Counted from the stretch's first letter, positions 37,315 through 48,306 are shown. The stretch: 64,000 nt of DNA from Papillibacter cinnamivorans DSM 12816 (GCF_900176335.1 NZ_FWXW01000002.1:359395-423394); one strand, 5' to 3'. Program-made: numbers and translations. Notes: generated by a model not told the origin, from the letters alone.

Positions 37315-38895
37315 ATGCCCTACTGCATGTATCTCAGAAAATCCAGGGCCGACGCGGAGGCCGAGGCTCGGTGCCCCGGAGACACCCTGCTGCGTCATGA
37401 GCAGGCGCTTACCGAACTGGCCGCCCGCCTGACCCTCCCTATAGAAGCCGTTTACCGGGAGCTGGTCTCCGGAGAATCCATCGATGCCCGGCCCGTGATG
37501 CGCCGCCTGCTCTCCGAGGTGGAGCGGGGGTGCTGGGAGGGGGTCCTCGTGATGGAAGTGGAGCGCCTCGCCCGGGGCGACACCGTGGATCAGGGTGTGG
37601 TGGCAAGAGCCTTCAAATACGCCGGAGCTAAAATCGTCACTCCCCTGAAAACATTTGATCCCTCCGACGAGTTTGACGAGGAGTATTTTGAGTTCGGCCT
37701 TTTCATGAGCCGCCGGGAGTACAAAGTGATCAACCGGCGTCTTCAGCGGGGCCGCCTGGCCTCGGTTCGGGAGGGAAAATTTGTGGGCAGCCGGGCTCCC
37801 TTCGGCTACCGCAGGATTCGCCGGGAGGGAAAAAACGGCTTTATTCTGGAACCAGATCCCCAGGAGGCCGACGCGGTGCGCCTCGTCTTCGGCTGGTTTG
37901 CCGGGGAAATATCAGACGGCGGCGGCGTCCGGCCCGGCCTTCGGGAAATCGCCCGCCGCCTGGACGCGCTGGGGATTTCTTCTCCCGGCGGCTGCGTCTG
38001 GAGCCCCGCCGCCATAGGATGCATGCTCCGCAATCCCGTATACGCCGGATGGATCCGGTGGAATTTCCGAAAAACCGTAAAGTCGCCCGCGGACGGAAGC
38101 ATAAAAGCCTCCCGTCCCCGCTCCCGTCCGGAGAATTGGATTCTGGTCCGCGGCCTGCACAATCCCCTTATAAGCCCCGGGCTTTTTGAAAAAACCCGTC
38201 TCCTGCTGCAAAGCCGTCCCATAAAACCCGGCCCTGTTTCCCGCTCCAAAAAAAATCCCCTCTCCGGCCTTCTTTACTGCGCCCTGTGCGGCCGCGCTAT
38301 GATCCGCCGGCCCGGAAAAAGCGGCTCTCCCGATTCTCTTTTCTGTCCCTCCCCGGGCTGCCCCACGGTGGGCGGTTACCTGTCCGCCGCGGAGGATTGT
38401 CTCCTCGCCGCCCTTGAATACTGGTACATCCTGCCTCATCCTCTGTCTCCGGCGCGCGCCGGCTCAGTCCCGGATTCTTCCCGCCTGATCCGAAGGCGGC
38501 TGGACACTGTGGTCCGGCAGAAAGATTCCCTCTGCGGTCTTCTGGAGCGGGGCGTATACGACGAGGAGACCTTTCTCCGGCGCAGAGAAACCCTGGAAAC
38601 GAAGGAAACGGAGCTTCTCGTCCTGCTCCGGGACACTCTCCGGGTACCCGACGCTCCGCTTCCTGACCTCTCCTCTCCGGTTTCTATGGCCGCGCTGTAC
38701 CGCGCCGCACCGTCGCCGGAGGAAAAAAACCGTCTTCTCCGAAGCCTCCTGGAAAAGGCGGAATACCGCAAGGAAGGACGCCTGCGGTTTAACGGCGGGC
38801 GGGAAACCCTGGTCCTCCCCCTCTATCCCCGCCTGCCCCCCGCCATGCTCAGCGCGAATCCCGCGGTCCGGAAGAATTGGGACACCTGGAGATGA
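37315..38895 (+). CDS. large serine recombinase of the cotJC element
   Basis: A 526-residue recombinase. The catalytic domain starts at the N-terminus with YLRKSRADAEAEARC; the nucleophile is S10. It ends near residue 150, followed by the recombinase domain (SRAPFGYRRI near 160), a zinc ribbon (YCALCGRAM and LFCPSPGCPTVGG near 320-350) and a coiled-coil region. The short N-terminus and YLRKSRAD motif are those of recombinases of clostridial sigK skin elements. ATG at 37315 follows AAAGGAGG. The last six codons (NWDTWR) lie across the att core and in cotJC sequence, so the protein end changes when the circle forms. Confidence 0.94.
   Translation: MPYCMYLRKSRADAEAEARCPGDTLLRHEQALTELAARLTLPIEAVYRELVSGESIDARPVMRRLLSEVERGCWEGVLVMEVERLARGDTVDQGVVARAFKYAGAKIVTPLKTFDPSDEFDEEYFEFGLFMSRREYKVINRRLQRGRLASVREGKFVGSRAPFGYRRIRREGKNGFILEPDPQEADAVRLVFGWFAGEISDGGGVRPGLREIARRLDALGISSPGGCVWSPAAIGCMLRNPVYAGWIRWNFRKTVKSPADGSIKASRPRSRPENWILVRGLHNPLISPGLFEKTRLLLQSRPIKPGPVSRSKKNPLSGLLYCALCGRAMIRRPGKSGSPDSLFCPSPGCPTVGGYLSAAEDCLLAALEYWYILPHPLSPARAGSVPDSSRLIRRRLDTVVRQKDSLCGLLERGVYDEETFLRRRETLETKETELLVLLRDTLRVPDAPLPDLSSPVSMAALYRAAPSPEEKNRLLRSLLEKAEYRKEGRLRFNGGRETLVLPLYPRLPPAMLSANPAVRKNWDTWR
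38856..38877 (+). other. attR of the cotJC element
   Basis: GAATCCCGCGGTCCGG (38856-38871) is followed by AAGAAT (38872-38877) and then the cotJC frame LGHLEM. The core CGGAAGAAT is at 38869-38877. Confidence 0.9.
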
Positions 38896-39278
38896 TAGGC
38901 GCCATTGTCTATCAGCTCACCCGGAATTTAAGCGAGGAAGAAATCAAGCAAAGCGGCTTTGGCCCCTATTTCATCGATCATACCACGGGGGTCTACCCCA
39001 CCGCGGCCTCCGGCTTCCCCTGGAGCGCGGCGGGCATGGCCGTTAAGGGCGACGTCATCGCCGATCTCACCGAGGACCTGGCCGCCGAACAGAAGGCCCG
39101 GGTCACCTACGACAACATCCTGCGCATGAGCGACGACCCGGACGTCAGCAATGTCATCCGCTTCCTCCGGGCCCGTGAAATCGTCCACTTCCAGCGCTTC
39201 GGCGAAGGCCTGCGCCTTGCAAAGGAGCGCCTGGACCAGAAGAATTTATATTATGTAAACCCCTCTCTCGATGCGTAA
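38872..39278 (+). pseudogene. cotJC: cotJC, 3' part of the split gene
   Basis: Encodes residues 66-198 of CotJC in the rejoined gene. Recognised by GHLEMIGAIVYQLTRN, the MAVKGDVIADLTEDLAAEQK block with AAEQKAR, MSDDPDVSNVIRFL, and REIVHFQRF with the second E-x-x-H metal motif. The frame can be read backward through GPEE in the element, which mirrors GTEE in the 5' part. No ribosome binding site lies before it, so it is silent until rejoined. Confidence 0.93.
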
Positions 39279-39313
39279 TCCTTCCCGCGAATTTACATTC
39301 CAGCTAAACAGAA

Positions 39314-39339
39314 GGCCGCTTCCCTGACCGGAAGCGGCC
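39314..39339 (+). terminator. stem-loop after cotJC
   Basis: Perfect 10-bp GC-rich arms (GGCCGCTTCC and GGAAGCGGCC) with a six-base loop; a short T run follows at 39351. Confidence 0.65.
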
Positions 39340-39354
39340 GCTGTCTGATCGTTT

Positions 39355-39750
39355 TCAGGTCTGTCTGAGCCTCTTCTTTCTGATCCATCCCGCCAGATAA
39401 AGGATTCCGATGAGAAACGCCGGCCCCGAGATGATGAGGCTCCAGGTCAGGGCGGTAAGCGGCGGCACGGATGCTCTGAAAAATACCAGAAAGACGTACA
39501 GTGCGCCCACGGCAAGAAACGCGATCCCGCCCACAATCTCGCGCTTCCAGGACAGGATCACTATGAAAAGCAGGATCAGAGATGGAATGTTGTGCATGAA
39601 TAATCCCAGCGCAATCTCCCCGGCGCTGAGTCCCGGTTCAAACACATCCAGGGAAAACAGAGCCAGAAAGAGGATAAACGCTATGGACAGGATGCGGGGA
39701 ACCCAGAAAATCCAGCCTCGTTTGTCTTCCAATTCTCTTGCGCCTCCCAT
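39355..39750 (-). CDS. small integral membrane protein
   Basis: A 131-residue protein with four hydrophobic helices (about residues 15-35, 45-65, 72-92 and 98-120) and a basic end (RKKRLRQ). It resembles an uncharacterised group of four-helix bacterial membrane proteins. No catalytic residues stand out. Function unknown. Confidence 0.65.
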   Translation of the reverse strand: MGGARELEDKRGWIFWVPRILSIAFILFLALFSLDVFEPGLSAGEIALGLFMHNIPSLILLFIVILSWKREIVGGIAFLAVGALYVFLVFFRASVPPLTALTWSLIISGPAFLIGILYLAGWIRKKRLRQT

Positions 39751-40130
39751 CCGCAGAATCTGAATTCTTTCCTCTTTCTTTGTATGCGTTGTCTTGCCCT
39801 CTGATGTCCGAAAATACTCCCTCGGCGTTATTTTACTCCCTCATGTCCGAATGATTAGCCCTCACAGCCCCGGTTTAAGGCGCCGTCATCCTGTGTCGTC
39901 CGTGTCCGGGCGTCTGCTCCCAGGCGGCCGGAACCTTCTCCGAACGCTGACGCTTTAAATGAGCCGCTTCATTTCCTTTTCTTACAATCTGATTATATCC
40001 TGCCCCGTAAACCCATACAACTCTCCTCTTAATCCGGCGTCATACAAGAGAACCGGCAGAGGCTTTTCGAAGCGGAAAGCCTCTGTCGGCGCTGCGGAGC
40101 GTTTTAATTATATAAGAATGATCTTCAGCT
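39751..40130. other. 380-base intergenic region with a terminator
   Basis: No gene seen. At 40053-40089 there is a stem with arms CAGAGGCTTT and AAAGCCTCTG; it lies just after the stop of the DUF1287 gene on the minus strand and probably ends that transcript. Confidence 0.55.
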
Positions 40131-40811
40131 TCATTTCTCCGCGGGAAATCGGTAATGCCCCACCAGTATGTCCGCCCACCCTGCAAGGCAGTCTTCCTCC
40201 CGGGGCATTCCGTCGGGATGGTGGATCACATAGGGCACCCCGTCCCGGTTTCGCTTGTCCGAAAGGATTCCGATGTGGTACTGGTCTCCGCTTTTGACGA
40301 TGACGATGTCTCCTCCCTGCCACTGATACAGGTTTTCCGCGTTGCCGGGCTGCAGATCCAGCGTGAGGACGGCTGCCTTCCGGGAAAAAAACACATTCAG
40401 GTTGGCAACCCTGCGAAAATCGATATTGGGGTCCGGCGCACCCGCCACGCGGGGATACTCCGAGGTATTTTCCGCGATATCCTCGTCCACCATGGCCTTC
40501 AGATCGTATCCCGCATGCTGGAACGCCCTCCAGATCACGTCCGAGCACACGCCCTCGCTCTCCGGCGGATATCCGCCTTCATAGTAAGTGCTTAAGTATA
40601 CCGGCCGGGCTTCCACTGACACTCTGGCCCCCTCCACCAGGTCGGCAAGGTCGTGCAGCCCGTCCCCGTCCGCGTCCGAGGACAGCTCCAGAGATTCCAC
40701 ATGAATGACGGGCCGATTCTGCCAGAGCAGAAACGCGGCCGCCCCTCCCAGAATGAAAAGGACCAGAATCAGCGCCGCGGATCCTCTTTTCTTTCTTTTT
40801 CTCTTCTTCAT
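40131..40811 (-). CDS. DUF1287 domain protein
   Basis: A 226-residue protein with a basic start (KKRKRKKRG) and one membrane helix (residues 10-30), so probably anchored and outside the cell. The rest matches DUF1287: GVCSDVIWRAFQHAGYDL near 87 with a Cys, YPRVAGAPDPNIDFRRVANL, QWQGGDIVIVKSG and YHIGILSDKRNRDGVPYVIH. The family is related to NlpC/P60-type peptidases, suggesting a wall-related activity. Confidence 0.85.
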   Translation of the reverse strand: MKKRKRKKRGSAALILVLFILGGAAAFLLWQNRPVIHVESLELSSDADGDGLHDLADLVEGARVSVEARPVYLSTYYEGGYPPESEGVCSDVIWRAFQHAGYDLKAMVDEDIAENTSEYPRVAGAPDPNIDFRRVANLNVFFSRKAAVLTLDLQPGNAENLYQWQGGDIVIVKSGDQYHIGILSDKRNRDGVPYVIHHPDGMPREEDCLAGWADILVGHYRFPAEK

Positions 40812-41017
40812 CTAGCCTTCGCCTTTCGGTTTTTCTGAAGGTATCATACCGCATTTACCTCCGGCGGAAATAAAGTTTTCTTTAAGGGAACGTTACAATT
40901 TTCTGAAATCTTTGGGACAATCAGGAATATGGCAGCTCCCTTTAAAGCTTTCTTCCATCTCCTGTCGCCATCCATCCGGCCGGTAATAGGTGTATAGCTC
41001 TTTCACTTTATATAATA

Positions 41018-41050
41018 AAACCGCGGACGGTCGTATGCCGTCCGCGGTTT
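41018..41050 (-). terminator. terminator of ligA
   Basis: Perfect 13-bp arms (AAACCGCGGACGG and complement); read on the minus strand the stem is followed by TTTTATTATA. Confidence 0.8.
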
Positions 41051-41062
41051 CTGTTGCTATGT

Positions 41063-43081
<2,019 letters not shown>

Positions 43082-43801
43082 CTATTGCAGGTTGAAATAA
43101 TCCTCGATTGCTTGCTGGGCGTCCTCCACACCGCTGAAGAAGGTGTAGCTCTCGGGGACGCTCCCCACGATCACGGTCTCCGCCACGTTCATCTGCTGCT
43201 CCACCGTGGCGGAAGTGGAAAACCCCGGCACAAGGATGCTGATCTGCACCTTGATGTTCAATATGATCTGATGCCGGGTCTGGTTGATCCCGGCGGAGGT
43301 GAACTGGTTTGCGAAGCTTGCCGTGGCCGAGCTTACGGACAGAATGCGCACGGGAATCCTGAAGCCCCGGCCGGACAGCAGGCTGATCCCCGTGAGGTTT
43401 CCGATGGGGATGTTCAGATCCGCCGTGTTGGTCTCCGAAATCCGCTCCACCAGAGCTATGACGATGCCGGACTGAAGGCGGTTGATTTCCGCCATGTTGC
43501 TGCGCAGGGCGGTGATTTTCCCATCCGAGTCCTTTTCAAAGGAGATGAGCTTTTCATAGCTGATCTCCCCCTCGTTCAGCTCGTCGGTCACCGTTTCGTT
43601 GATGGCCCGCGTCACGGAGTTGGAAACCTTGGCCACAGCCATGTTGCTGAGAAGGGGCTTCAGGTAGATTCCTGCCGCCAGCAGCACAAGAATGGCTCCC
43701 GCAGCCAAAAACAGAAAAAACAGCGCGCCGCCGCCTCTCCCGCTCCTCCGCCGGGCGGAATAAAGGCGCATTCTCCGGTATAGGTCCGTCCGGCGCATCA
43801 C
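43082..43801 (-). CDS. yunB: sporulation protein YunB
   Basis: A 239-residue protein with a basic N-terminus and one membrane helix (about residues 27-47). The body matches YunB: SNSVTRAINETVTDEL near 80, the SYEKLISFEKDSDGKI block near 100, and IPIGNLTGISLLSGRG near 150. In Bacillus, yunB is made in the mother cell under sigma E and is needed for normal spores. Its exact function is not known. Confidence 0.88.
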   Translation of the reverse strand: MMRRTDLYRRMRLYSARRRSGRGGGALFFLFLAAGAILVLLAAGIYLKPLLSNMAVAKVSNSVTRAINETVTDELNEGEISYEKLISFEKDSDGKITALRSNMAEINRLQSGIVIALVERISETNTADLNIPIGNLTGISLLSGRGFRIPVRILSVSSATASFANQFTSAGINQTRHQIILNIKVQISILVPGFSTSATVEQQMNVAETVIVGSVPESYTFFSGVEDAQQAIEDYFNLQ

Positions 43802-43867
43802 TTCTCACCCCCAAAGAAGTATATGCGCCGCCCGGCTTGTTTGAATACCTCGGGTCCTGTCTGGCTC

Positions 43868-45100
43868 CTACTCTTCCTCCGGATACAGCAGGGTCTGGAC
43901 CCCGCTGAGTACTCCCAGCTTGCCCGATTCAAAGGTGAGTCCTCCCTGGAGATAGACCGCAAACGGCTCCCGCATGGGCGCATCGCAGGACAGCTCCACG
44001 GAAGCTCCCTGGATAAAGGTCCCCGCCGCCATGATCACCTGGCAGCCGTACCCCGGCATGTCCCAGGGCTCCGGCGTTACGTAGGAATCCACGGGAGATC
44101 CCTTCTGGATTCCCCGGCAGAACCGCTTGAGCGCCTCCGGCTCCCCGAAAAGGATCCTTTGGACGATATCCCGCCTGATATCACCCGGGGCGGGGTCCGT
44201 CCCATATCCCAGCAGCTCCATGACGCGGGATGCGAAAACCGCCGTTTTCAGCGCCTGGGCCGTCACGTGAGGGGCCAGGAAAAGCCCCTGGTATAAAAGC
44301 CGGTTTTGCCCCAGAGAGGGTCCGCATTCCTTTCCGATCCCCGGCGCCGTAAGGTGCATGGCCGCCCGGCGCACCAGTTCCCGGCGCCCCGCGATGTATC
44401 CCCCGGTGGGAGCCAGCCCCCCTCCCGGGTTTTTGATGAGAGAACCGGCCACAAGATCCGCTCCGGCCTGCGCGGGTTCGGTCCTCTCCACGAATTCTCC
44501 GTAACAGTTGTCGACCACAACGGCGGCTTCCGGGTTGACTGCCCGGATCCGGGCGCAGATTTCCCCGATGTCGGACACCGAAAGGGTCCGCCGCCCCGAA
44601 TACCCCCGGCTCCTCTGCACCAGTACGCACCGGACGCTGGGATCCGCGGCAGCTGCGGCAATGGCGTCCAGGTCCGCGCTCCCGTCGCTCCGGGGCTCCG
44701 CCTGCCGGTATCCCACGCCGAACTCCCGCAAAGACCCCGGTCCCCTGTCCTCTATCCCGATGACGCCCTGGAGCGTGTCGTAGGGCGCGCCCACGGCGGA
44801 CAGCAGCACGTCGCCGGGCCGCAGGACGCCGAAGAGAGCCGTAGCGATGGCGTGGGTTCCGTTGACGAATCCTACCCGCACAAGGGCGTCCTCCGCCCGG
44901 AACACGTCCGCGTAAACCGCGTCCAGCATGTCCCGTCCCCTGTCGTCGTATCCGTACCCCGTGGTCCCGGCGAAATACCCGTCGGACACCCGGTTTTTGC
45001 GGAATGCGGAGAGCACCTTCCGTGTATTCTCCTCCGCTGTGGCGTCGATTTGGGAAAACTGCCCGGTAAGAGAGCTCTGGGCCCGGTCTCCCAGCTTCAA
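43868..45100 (-). CDS. methionine gamma-lyase-family PLP protein (YnbB type)
   Basis: A PLP enzyme of the Cys/Met metabolism fold, often labelled aluminium-resistance protein; 410 residues from the TTG at 45100. Blocks: FAGTTGYGYDDRGRD near 40, VDNCYGEFVE near 190, and the cofactor lysine in GSLIKNPGGGLAPTGGY near 225. The frame stays open further up to a strong AAGGAGG site whose next in-frame codon at the right spacing is ATC (45131-45133), not ATG. The true start is therefore uncertain. Substrate unproven. Confidence 0.85.
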   Translation of the reverse strand: MKLGDRAQSSLTGQFSQIDATAEENTRKVLSAFRKNRVSDGYFAGTTGYGYDDRGRDMLDAVYADVFRAEDALVRVGFVNGTHAIATALFGVLRPGDVLLSAVGAPYDTLQGVIGIEDRGPGSLREFGVGYRQAEPRSDGSADLDAIAAAAADPSVRCVLVQRSRGYSGRRTLSVSDIGEICARIRAVNPEAAVVVDNCYGEFVERTEPAQAGADLVAGSLIKNPGGGLAPTGGYIAGRRELVRRAAMHLTAPGIGKECGPSLGQNRLLYQGLFLAPHVTAQALKTAVFASRVMELLGYGTDPAPGDIRRDIVQRILFGEPEALKRFCRGIQKGSPVDSYVTPEPWDMPGYGCQVIMAAGTFIQGASVELSCDAPMREPFAVYLQGGLTFESGKLGVLSGVQTLLYPEEE

Positions 45101-45240
45101 TATATCTTCCTTCAGCTCAAATGAATCCTTGATGGCCGCTTCCTCCTTGGTATCAGGTCATGGGTGCTCCCAGCGCCGGATGCAGGTGACGAAGCCGCCC
45201 CGCCGTTCCCCGCGCCCGAGCCTCCCCGCGCTTTCCGACA

Positions 45241-46239
45241 TTATTGCGGCTCCAGCATGGCTGCCGCCGCCACCAGCCGTACGCAGGCCTCGATGTCCCC
45301 GGGGTCCGCCATCTCGTTGGGGCTGTGGATATACCGGGTGGGAATGGAAATCCCTCCGCAGGGGACTCCCTCCCGGGAAACGTGGATGGCCCCGGAGTCC
45401 GTCCCCCCCGCCTGGATCACGTCCCGCTGAACGGGGATTTCCTGTGCTCCCGCCGCCCGTTCCAGAAGCTCCACCGCCTTGGGATGGGCGATGAAGGAGG
45501 AGTCCATGATTTTGATCGCCGCGCCCTTTCCCAGGCTGCAGTGGTTCTTCACCTTCACGCCGGGCACGTCCCCGATGTCGGTCACGTCCACCGCGAAGGC
45601 ATAGTCCGGGTCGATGGCGAAGGCCGCGGTCTTGGCCCCCCGGAGCCCCACCTCCTCCTGGGAGGTGAAGACGAAATACAAATCGTTTTGCGTTTTTCCG
45701 ATCCGCTCCAGCGCCAGCAGCAGGACGATACATCCGATCCGGTCGTCCAGGTAGGGAGAGACCAGCCGGTCCCCCGCAAGGTAGGTCTCCGAGGCGAACA
45801 CCGCCGTGTCCCCCACCCGGATCTTCCCCCTGGCGTCCTCCTCGTCTTTGGCCCCGATGTCGACGAACAGATCCTCCACGGCAAGCTTCTGGAGGTCCGC
45901 CTTCTCCTCCTTGCAGACCACGCCCCGCACGCCGTTTTGGAATACCACCGGCGTGTTGATGGTCTCGGCGGGAAAAATCCCTCCCACCTTGCCGAAGCGG
46001 ACAAAGCCTTCCTTTTCAATATAAGTGGCGATGAGGCCGATGGAATCCATATGCGCGGCAAAGAGGAGCTTTTTCCCCTCTCCCCGCCGATGGACCACCA
46101 GATTTCCCAGAATGTCCGTATAGCATTCGTCCGCGTAAGGCGCGGCCAGTTTTAAAATTTCCTCGGCGACGGCGCCCTCGTTTCCGGATACGGCCCGGAT
46201 TGCCGTCAGCTTTCTGGTCAGTTCCAATAGATCCGTCAT
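45241..46239 (-). CDS. M42-family aminopeptidase, copy 1
   Basis: Two-metal aminopeptidase of 332 residues. Metal ligands and base are visible in AAHMDSIGLI near 62, YLDDRIGC near 175 and TSQEEVGLRGA near 205, with AVDVTD near 228. M42 enzymes form large tetrahedral assemblies that clear peptides in the cytoplasm. Its start overlaps the stop of the next gene by four bases, so the three M42 genes form one unit. Confidence 0.92.
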   Translation of the reverse strand: MTDLLELTRKLTAIRAVSGNEGAVAEEILKLAAPYADECYTDILGNLVVHRRGEGKKLLFAAHMDSIGLIATYIEKEGFVRFGKVGGIFPAETINTPVVFQNGVRGVVCKEEKADLQKLAVEDLFVDIGAKDEEDARGKIRVGDTAVFASETYLAGDRLVSPYLDDRIGCIVLLLALERIGKTQNDLYFVFTSQEEVGLRGAKTAAFAIDPDYAFAVDVTDIGDVPGVKVKNHCSLGKGAAIKIMDSSFIAHPKAVELLERAAGAQEIPVQRDVIQAGGTDSGAIHVSREGVPCGGISIPTRYIHSPNEMADPGDIEACVRLVAAAAMLEPQ

Positions 46240-47276
46240 ACTTCCGTTCCTCCCGTGATTTCAATAAATCCCCTGGCAAGGGCCGTAAGGGCGTCCAGGT
46301 CCTTTATACTGAAAACGCATGCCGGCGAGTGGATATACCGCACCGCCGCGGCGATTCCCGCCGTCCTGACTCCCGCCCGGCTCCGCTGGATCGCCTTGGC
46401 GTCCGTGCCTCCCGAGATAAACTGCTTCATCTGCCAGGGGATCTTTTTATTTTCCGCGTGCTCCCGCAGCGCCTCAAACAGCCGCCTGTCGTAAATGGTT
46501 CCCCCGTCCATGGCGACCAGCACCGCGCCCTTTCCGGGGGCGCAGACCTGCTTGTGGGGCTCCAGACCGGGCATGTCCGCCGCCGTGGTCGCCTCCACCG
46601 TCAAAGCGTAGTCCGGCCTTAGGGCAAAGGCGGCGCCGAAGGCTCCCCGGGTCCCCACCTCTTCCTGCACCGTGAAGACGAACCAGGTGTCGGCGGCCGG
46701 GTCCTCCTCGATCAGCCTGAGGAGCACCGCGCAGCCGATCCGGTCGTCCAGCGCCTTAGCCTTGAAGAATCCTTCGCCGAATTCCTCCCCCACGCTCTCA
46801 AAAGCCCCGTATTCTCCAAGAGAGACCAGGCGCTCGGCCTCTTCCCTGCCGGAAGCCCCGATGTCGATATACAGTTCCGTGAGCTTCGGGACCTTTTTCC
46901 GCTCCTCCTCGGTCACCAGGTGGATCGCCTTAAGGCCGATTACCCCGGAAACCCGGGCCTCCCCCAGGAAAATGCGCCTTCCCAGGGCCACCCTGCGGTC
47001 CACCCCTCCCACGAAGTCGAATTTCAGGTATCCCTCGTCCGTAATCGCCGTCACCATGACGCCCACCTCGTCCATATGGGCGCAGAGCATCCGGGTCTTT
47101 CCGTTGTTGCTGCTCCCCCGGCGAAATACCATGAGGTTCCCGTTGATATCCTCCCGGATCTCCTGTGCGTATGGTTCCGCTTTTTTCCGGATATAGGAGC
47201 GCACCTCGTCTTCAAAGCCGGACACGCCGTCTAAAGCGCACAGCTCCTTGAGCGTCTGCAGCATTTCATCGTGCAT
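46236..47276 (-). CDS. M42-family aminopeptidase, copy 2
   Basis: A 346-residue paralogue. Motifs: CAHMDEVGVMV near 65, ALDDRIGCAVLL near 180, VQEEVGTRGAFGA near 208, LTVEATTAADMPG near 230. It diverges widely from copies 1 and 3, so the set is an old duplication, probably with different substrate preferences. Two starts (47276 and 47264) are possible. Confidence 0.92.
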   Translation of the reverse strand: MHDEMLQTLKELCALDGVSGFEDEVRSYIRKKAEPYAQEIREDINGNLMVFRRGSSNNGKTRMLCAHMDEVGVMVTAITDEGYLKFDFVGGVDRRVALGRRIFLGEARVSGVIGLKAIHLVTEEERKKVPKLTELYIDIGASGREEAERLVSLGEYGAFESVGEEFGEGFFKAKALDDRIGCAVLLRLIEEDPAADTWFVFTVQEEVGTRGAFGAAFALRPDYALTVEATTAADMPGLEPHKQVCAPGKGAVLVAMDGGTIYDRRLFEALREHAENKKIPWQMKQFISGGTDAKAIQRSRAGVRTAGIAAAVRYIHSPACVFSIKDLDALTALARGFIEITGGTEV

Positions 47277-47277
47277 C

Positions 47278-48306
47278 TCAGTTCCCTCCCTTCAGCGACC
47301 GGGCGTAGGCGGCGATGAGCTTTGCCGCCGCCTCGGCGTCGTCGGGGCAGATGGTCTCCACGGGGCTGTGCATGTATTTCAGGGGAATGGAGAGTATCGC
47401 CGTGGCGATCCCTTCCCGCACGATCTGCATTTCCCACCCGTTGGTCCCCGTGTCCCCGGCCATGGGCTCTATGGCATAGGGAATTCCCTGATCCTTGCAT
47501 AAAGCGATGAGGTCCCGGGACATTTTCCGGTTCATATTGGGGCCCACGCCGATCACCGCGCCGCATCCCAGGGCGAATGTCCGCTCTTTCGGCGCGTCCG
47601 GCGTTCTCCCGTGGGTTACGTCCACGGCGATGCACAGGTCCGGGTTCACGGCAAAGGTCCCCGTGATGGCTCCCCGCCCTCCGGTTTCCTCCTGGACGCT
47701 TCCCATCACGTATAGGTCCGCCTCCAGCGCTTCCCCCTGCAGCAGCTCCAGCGCCCGCAGCAGAACGGCGAAGCACGCCCGGTCGTCCAGCGCCCGGGAG
47801 CACAGCTGCTTTTCTCCCAGGGCCCGGCAGCCTCCGGCGAACACAGCCGGGGTTCCGATGGGGATTTGTATTTCCGCCGACTCCTGGGAAAGCCCCGCGT
47901 CGATATACAGCTCCTCCACGGGAACCGGTTTGTTCCGGGTCTCTTTCGTGGTGAGGTGGGGCGGCGTGGAAATGACGACGCCCCGCAGAGGCTTCCCGGC
48001 CAAAACGGTAATCTCCCGCCCCGGCAGCATCCGCGCGTCCACGCCTCCGATGGTCCGAAACCGGAGGAATCCCTCCTCCCAGCCGGTAATCAGAAAGCCG
48101 ATCTCGTCCAGATGCGCGTCCAGCAGCAGCCGTTTAGCTCCTTCCTTTCCGCACCTGCGCACGCCGATGACGTTTCCCAGCGCATCGATCCGGACCTCGT
48201 CCATGTATGGCCCCAGAAGCTCCGCCGCCCGTTCCGCCGCCCGGCCCTCGAAACCGGAGGGCCCCGGCTCCGCCGTCAGGGCCAGAATGGTCTCCCGTAT
48301 GCTCAT
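47278..48306 (-). CDS. M42-family aminopeptidase, copy 3
   Basis: A 342-residue paralogue. Motifs: DAHLDEIGFLI near 65, ALDDRACFAVLL near 177, VQEETGGRGAI near 208, AVDVTHGRTPDAP near 232. It overlaps the murD stop by four bases and precedes copy 2 directly, so murD and the three peptidase genes are probably read as one transcript. Confidence 0.92.
   Translation of the reverse strand: MSIRETILALTAEPGPSGFEGRAAERAAELLGPYMDEVRIDALGNVIGVRRCGKEGAKRLLLDAHLDEIGFLITGWEEGFLRFRTIGGVDARMLPGREITVLAGKPLRGVVISTPPHLTTKETRNKPVPVEELYIDAGLSQESAEIQIPIGTPAVFAGGCRALGEKQLCSRALDDRACFAVLLRALELLQGEALEADLYVMGSVQEETGGRGAITGTFAVNPDLCIAVDVTHGRTPDAPKERTFALGCGAVIGVGPNMNRKMSRDLIALCKDQGIPYAIEPMAGDTGTNGWEMQIVREGIATAILSIPLKYMHSPVETICPDDAEAAAKLIAAYARSLKGGN

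Larger units (their letters stand above)
33105..38871 (+). mobile_element. intervening element in cotJC (5767 bp)
   Basis: Bounded by direct AAGAAT/CGGAAGAAT copies and by terminal 16-bp inverted repeats. Contents left to right: phzF-like (-), two alpha/beta SASPs (+), M15 peptidase, Gly-Pro-rich protein and holin-like protein (-), HD-domain protein (+), serine recombinase (+). The organisation, with the recombinase at the 3' boundary and in the direction of the host gene, is that of skin-like elements. Whether it is excised during sporulation is inferred. Confidence 0.9.
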
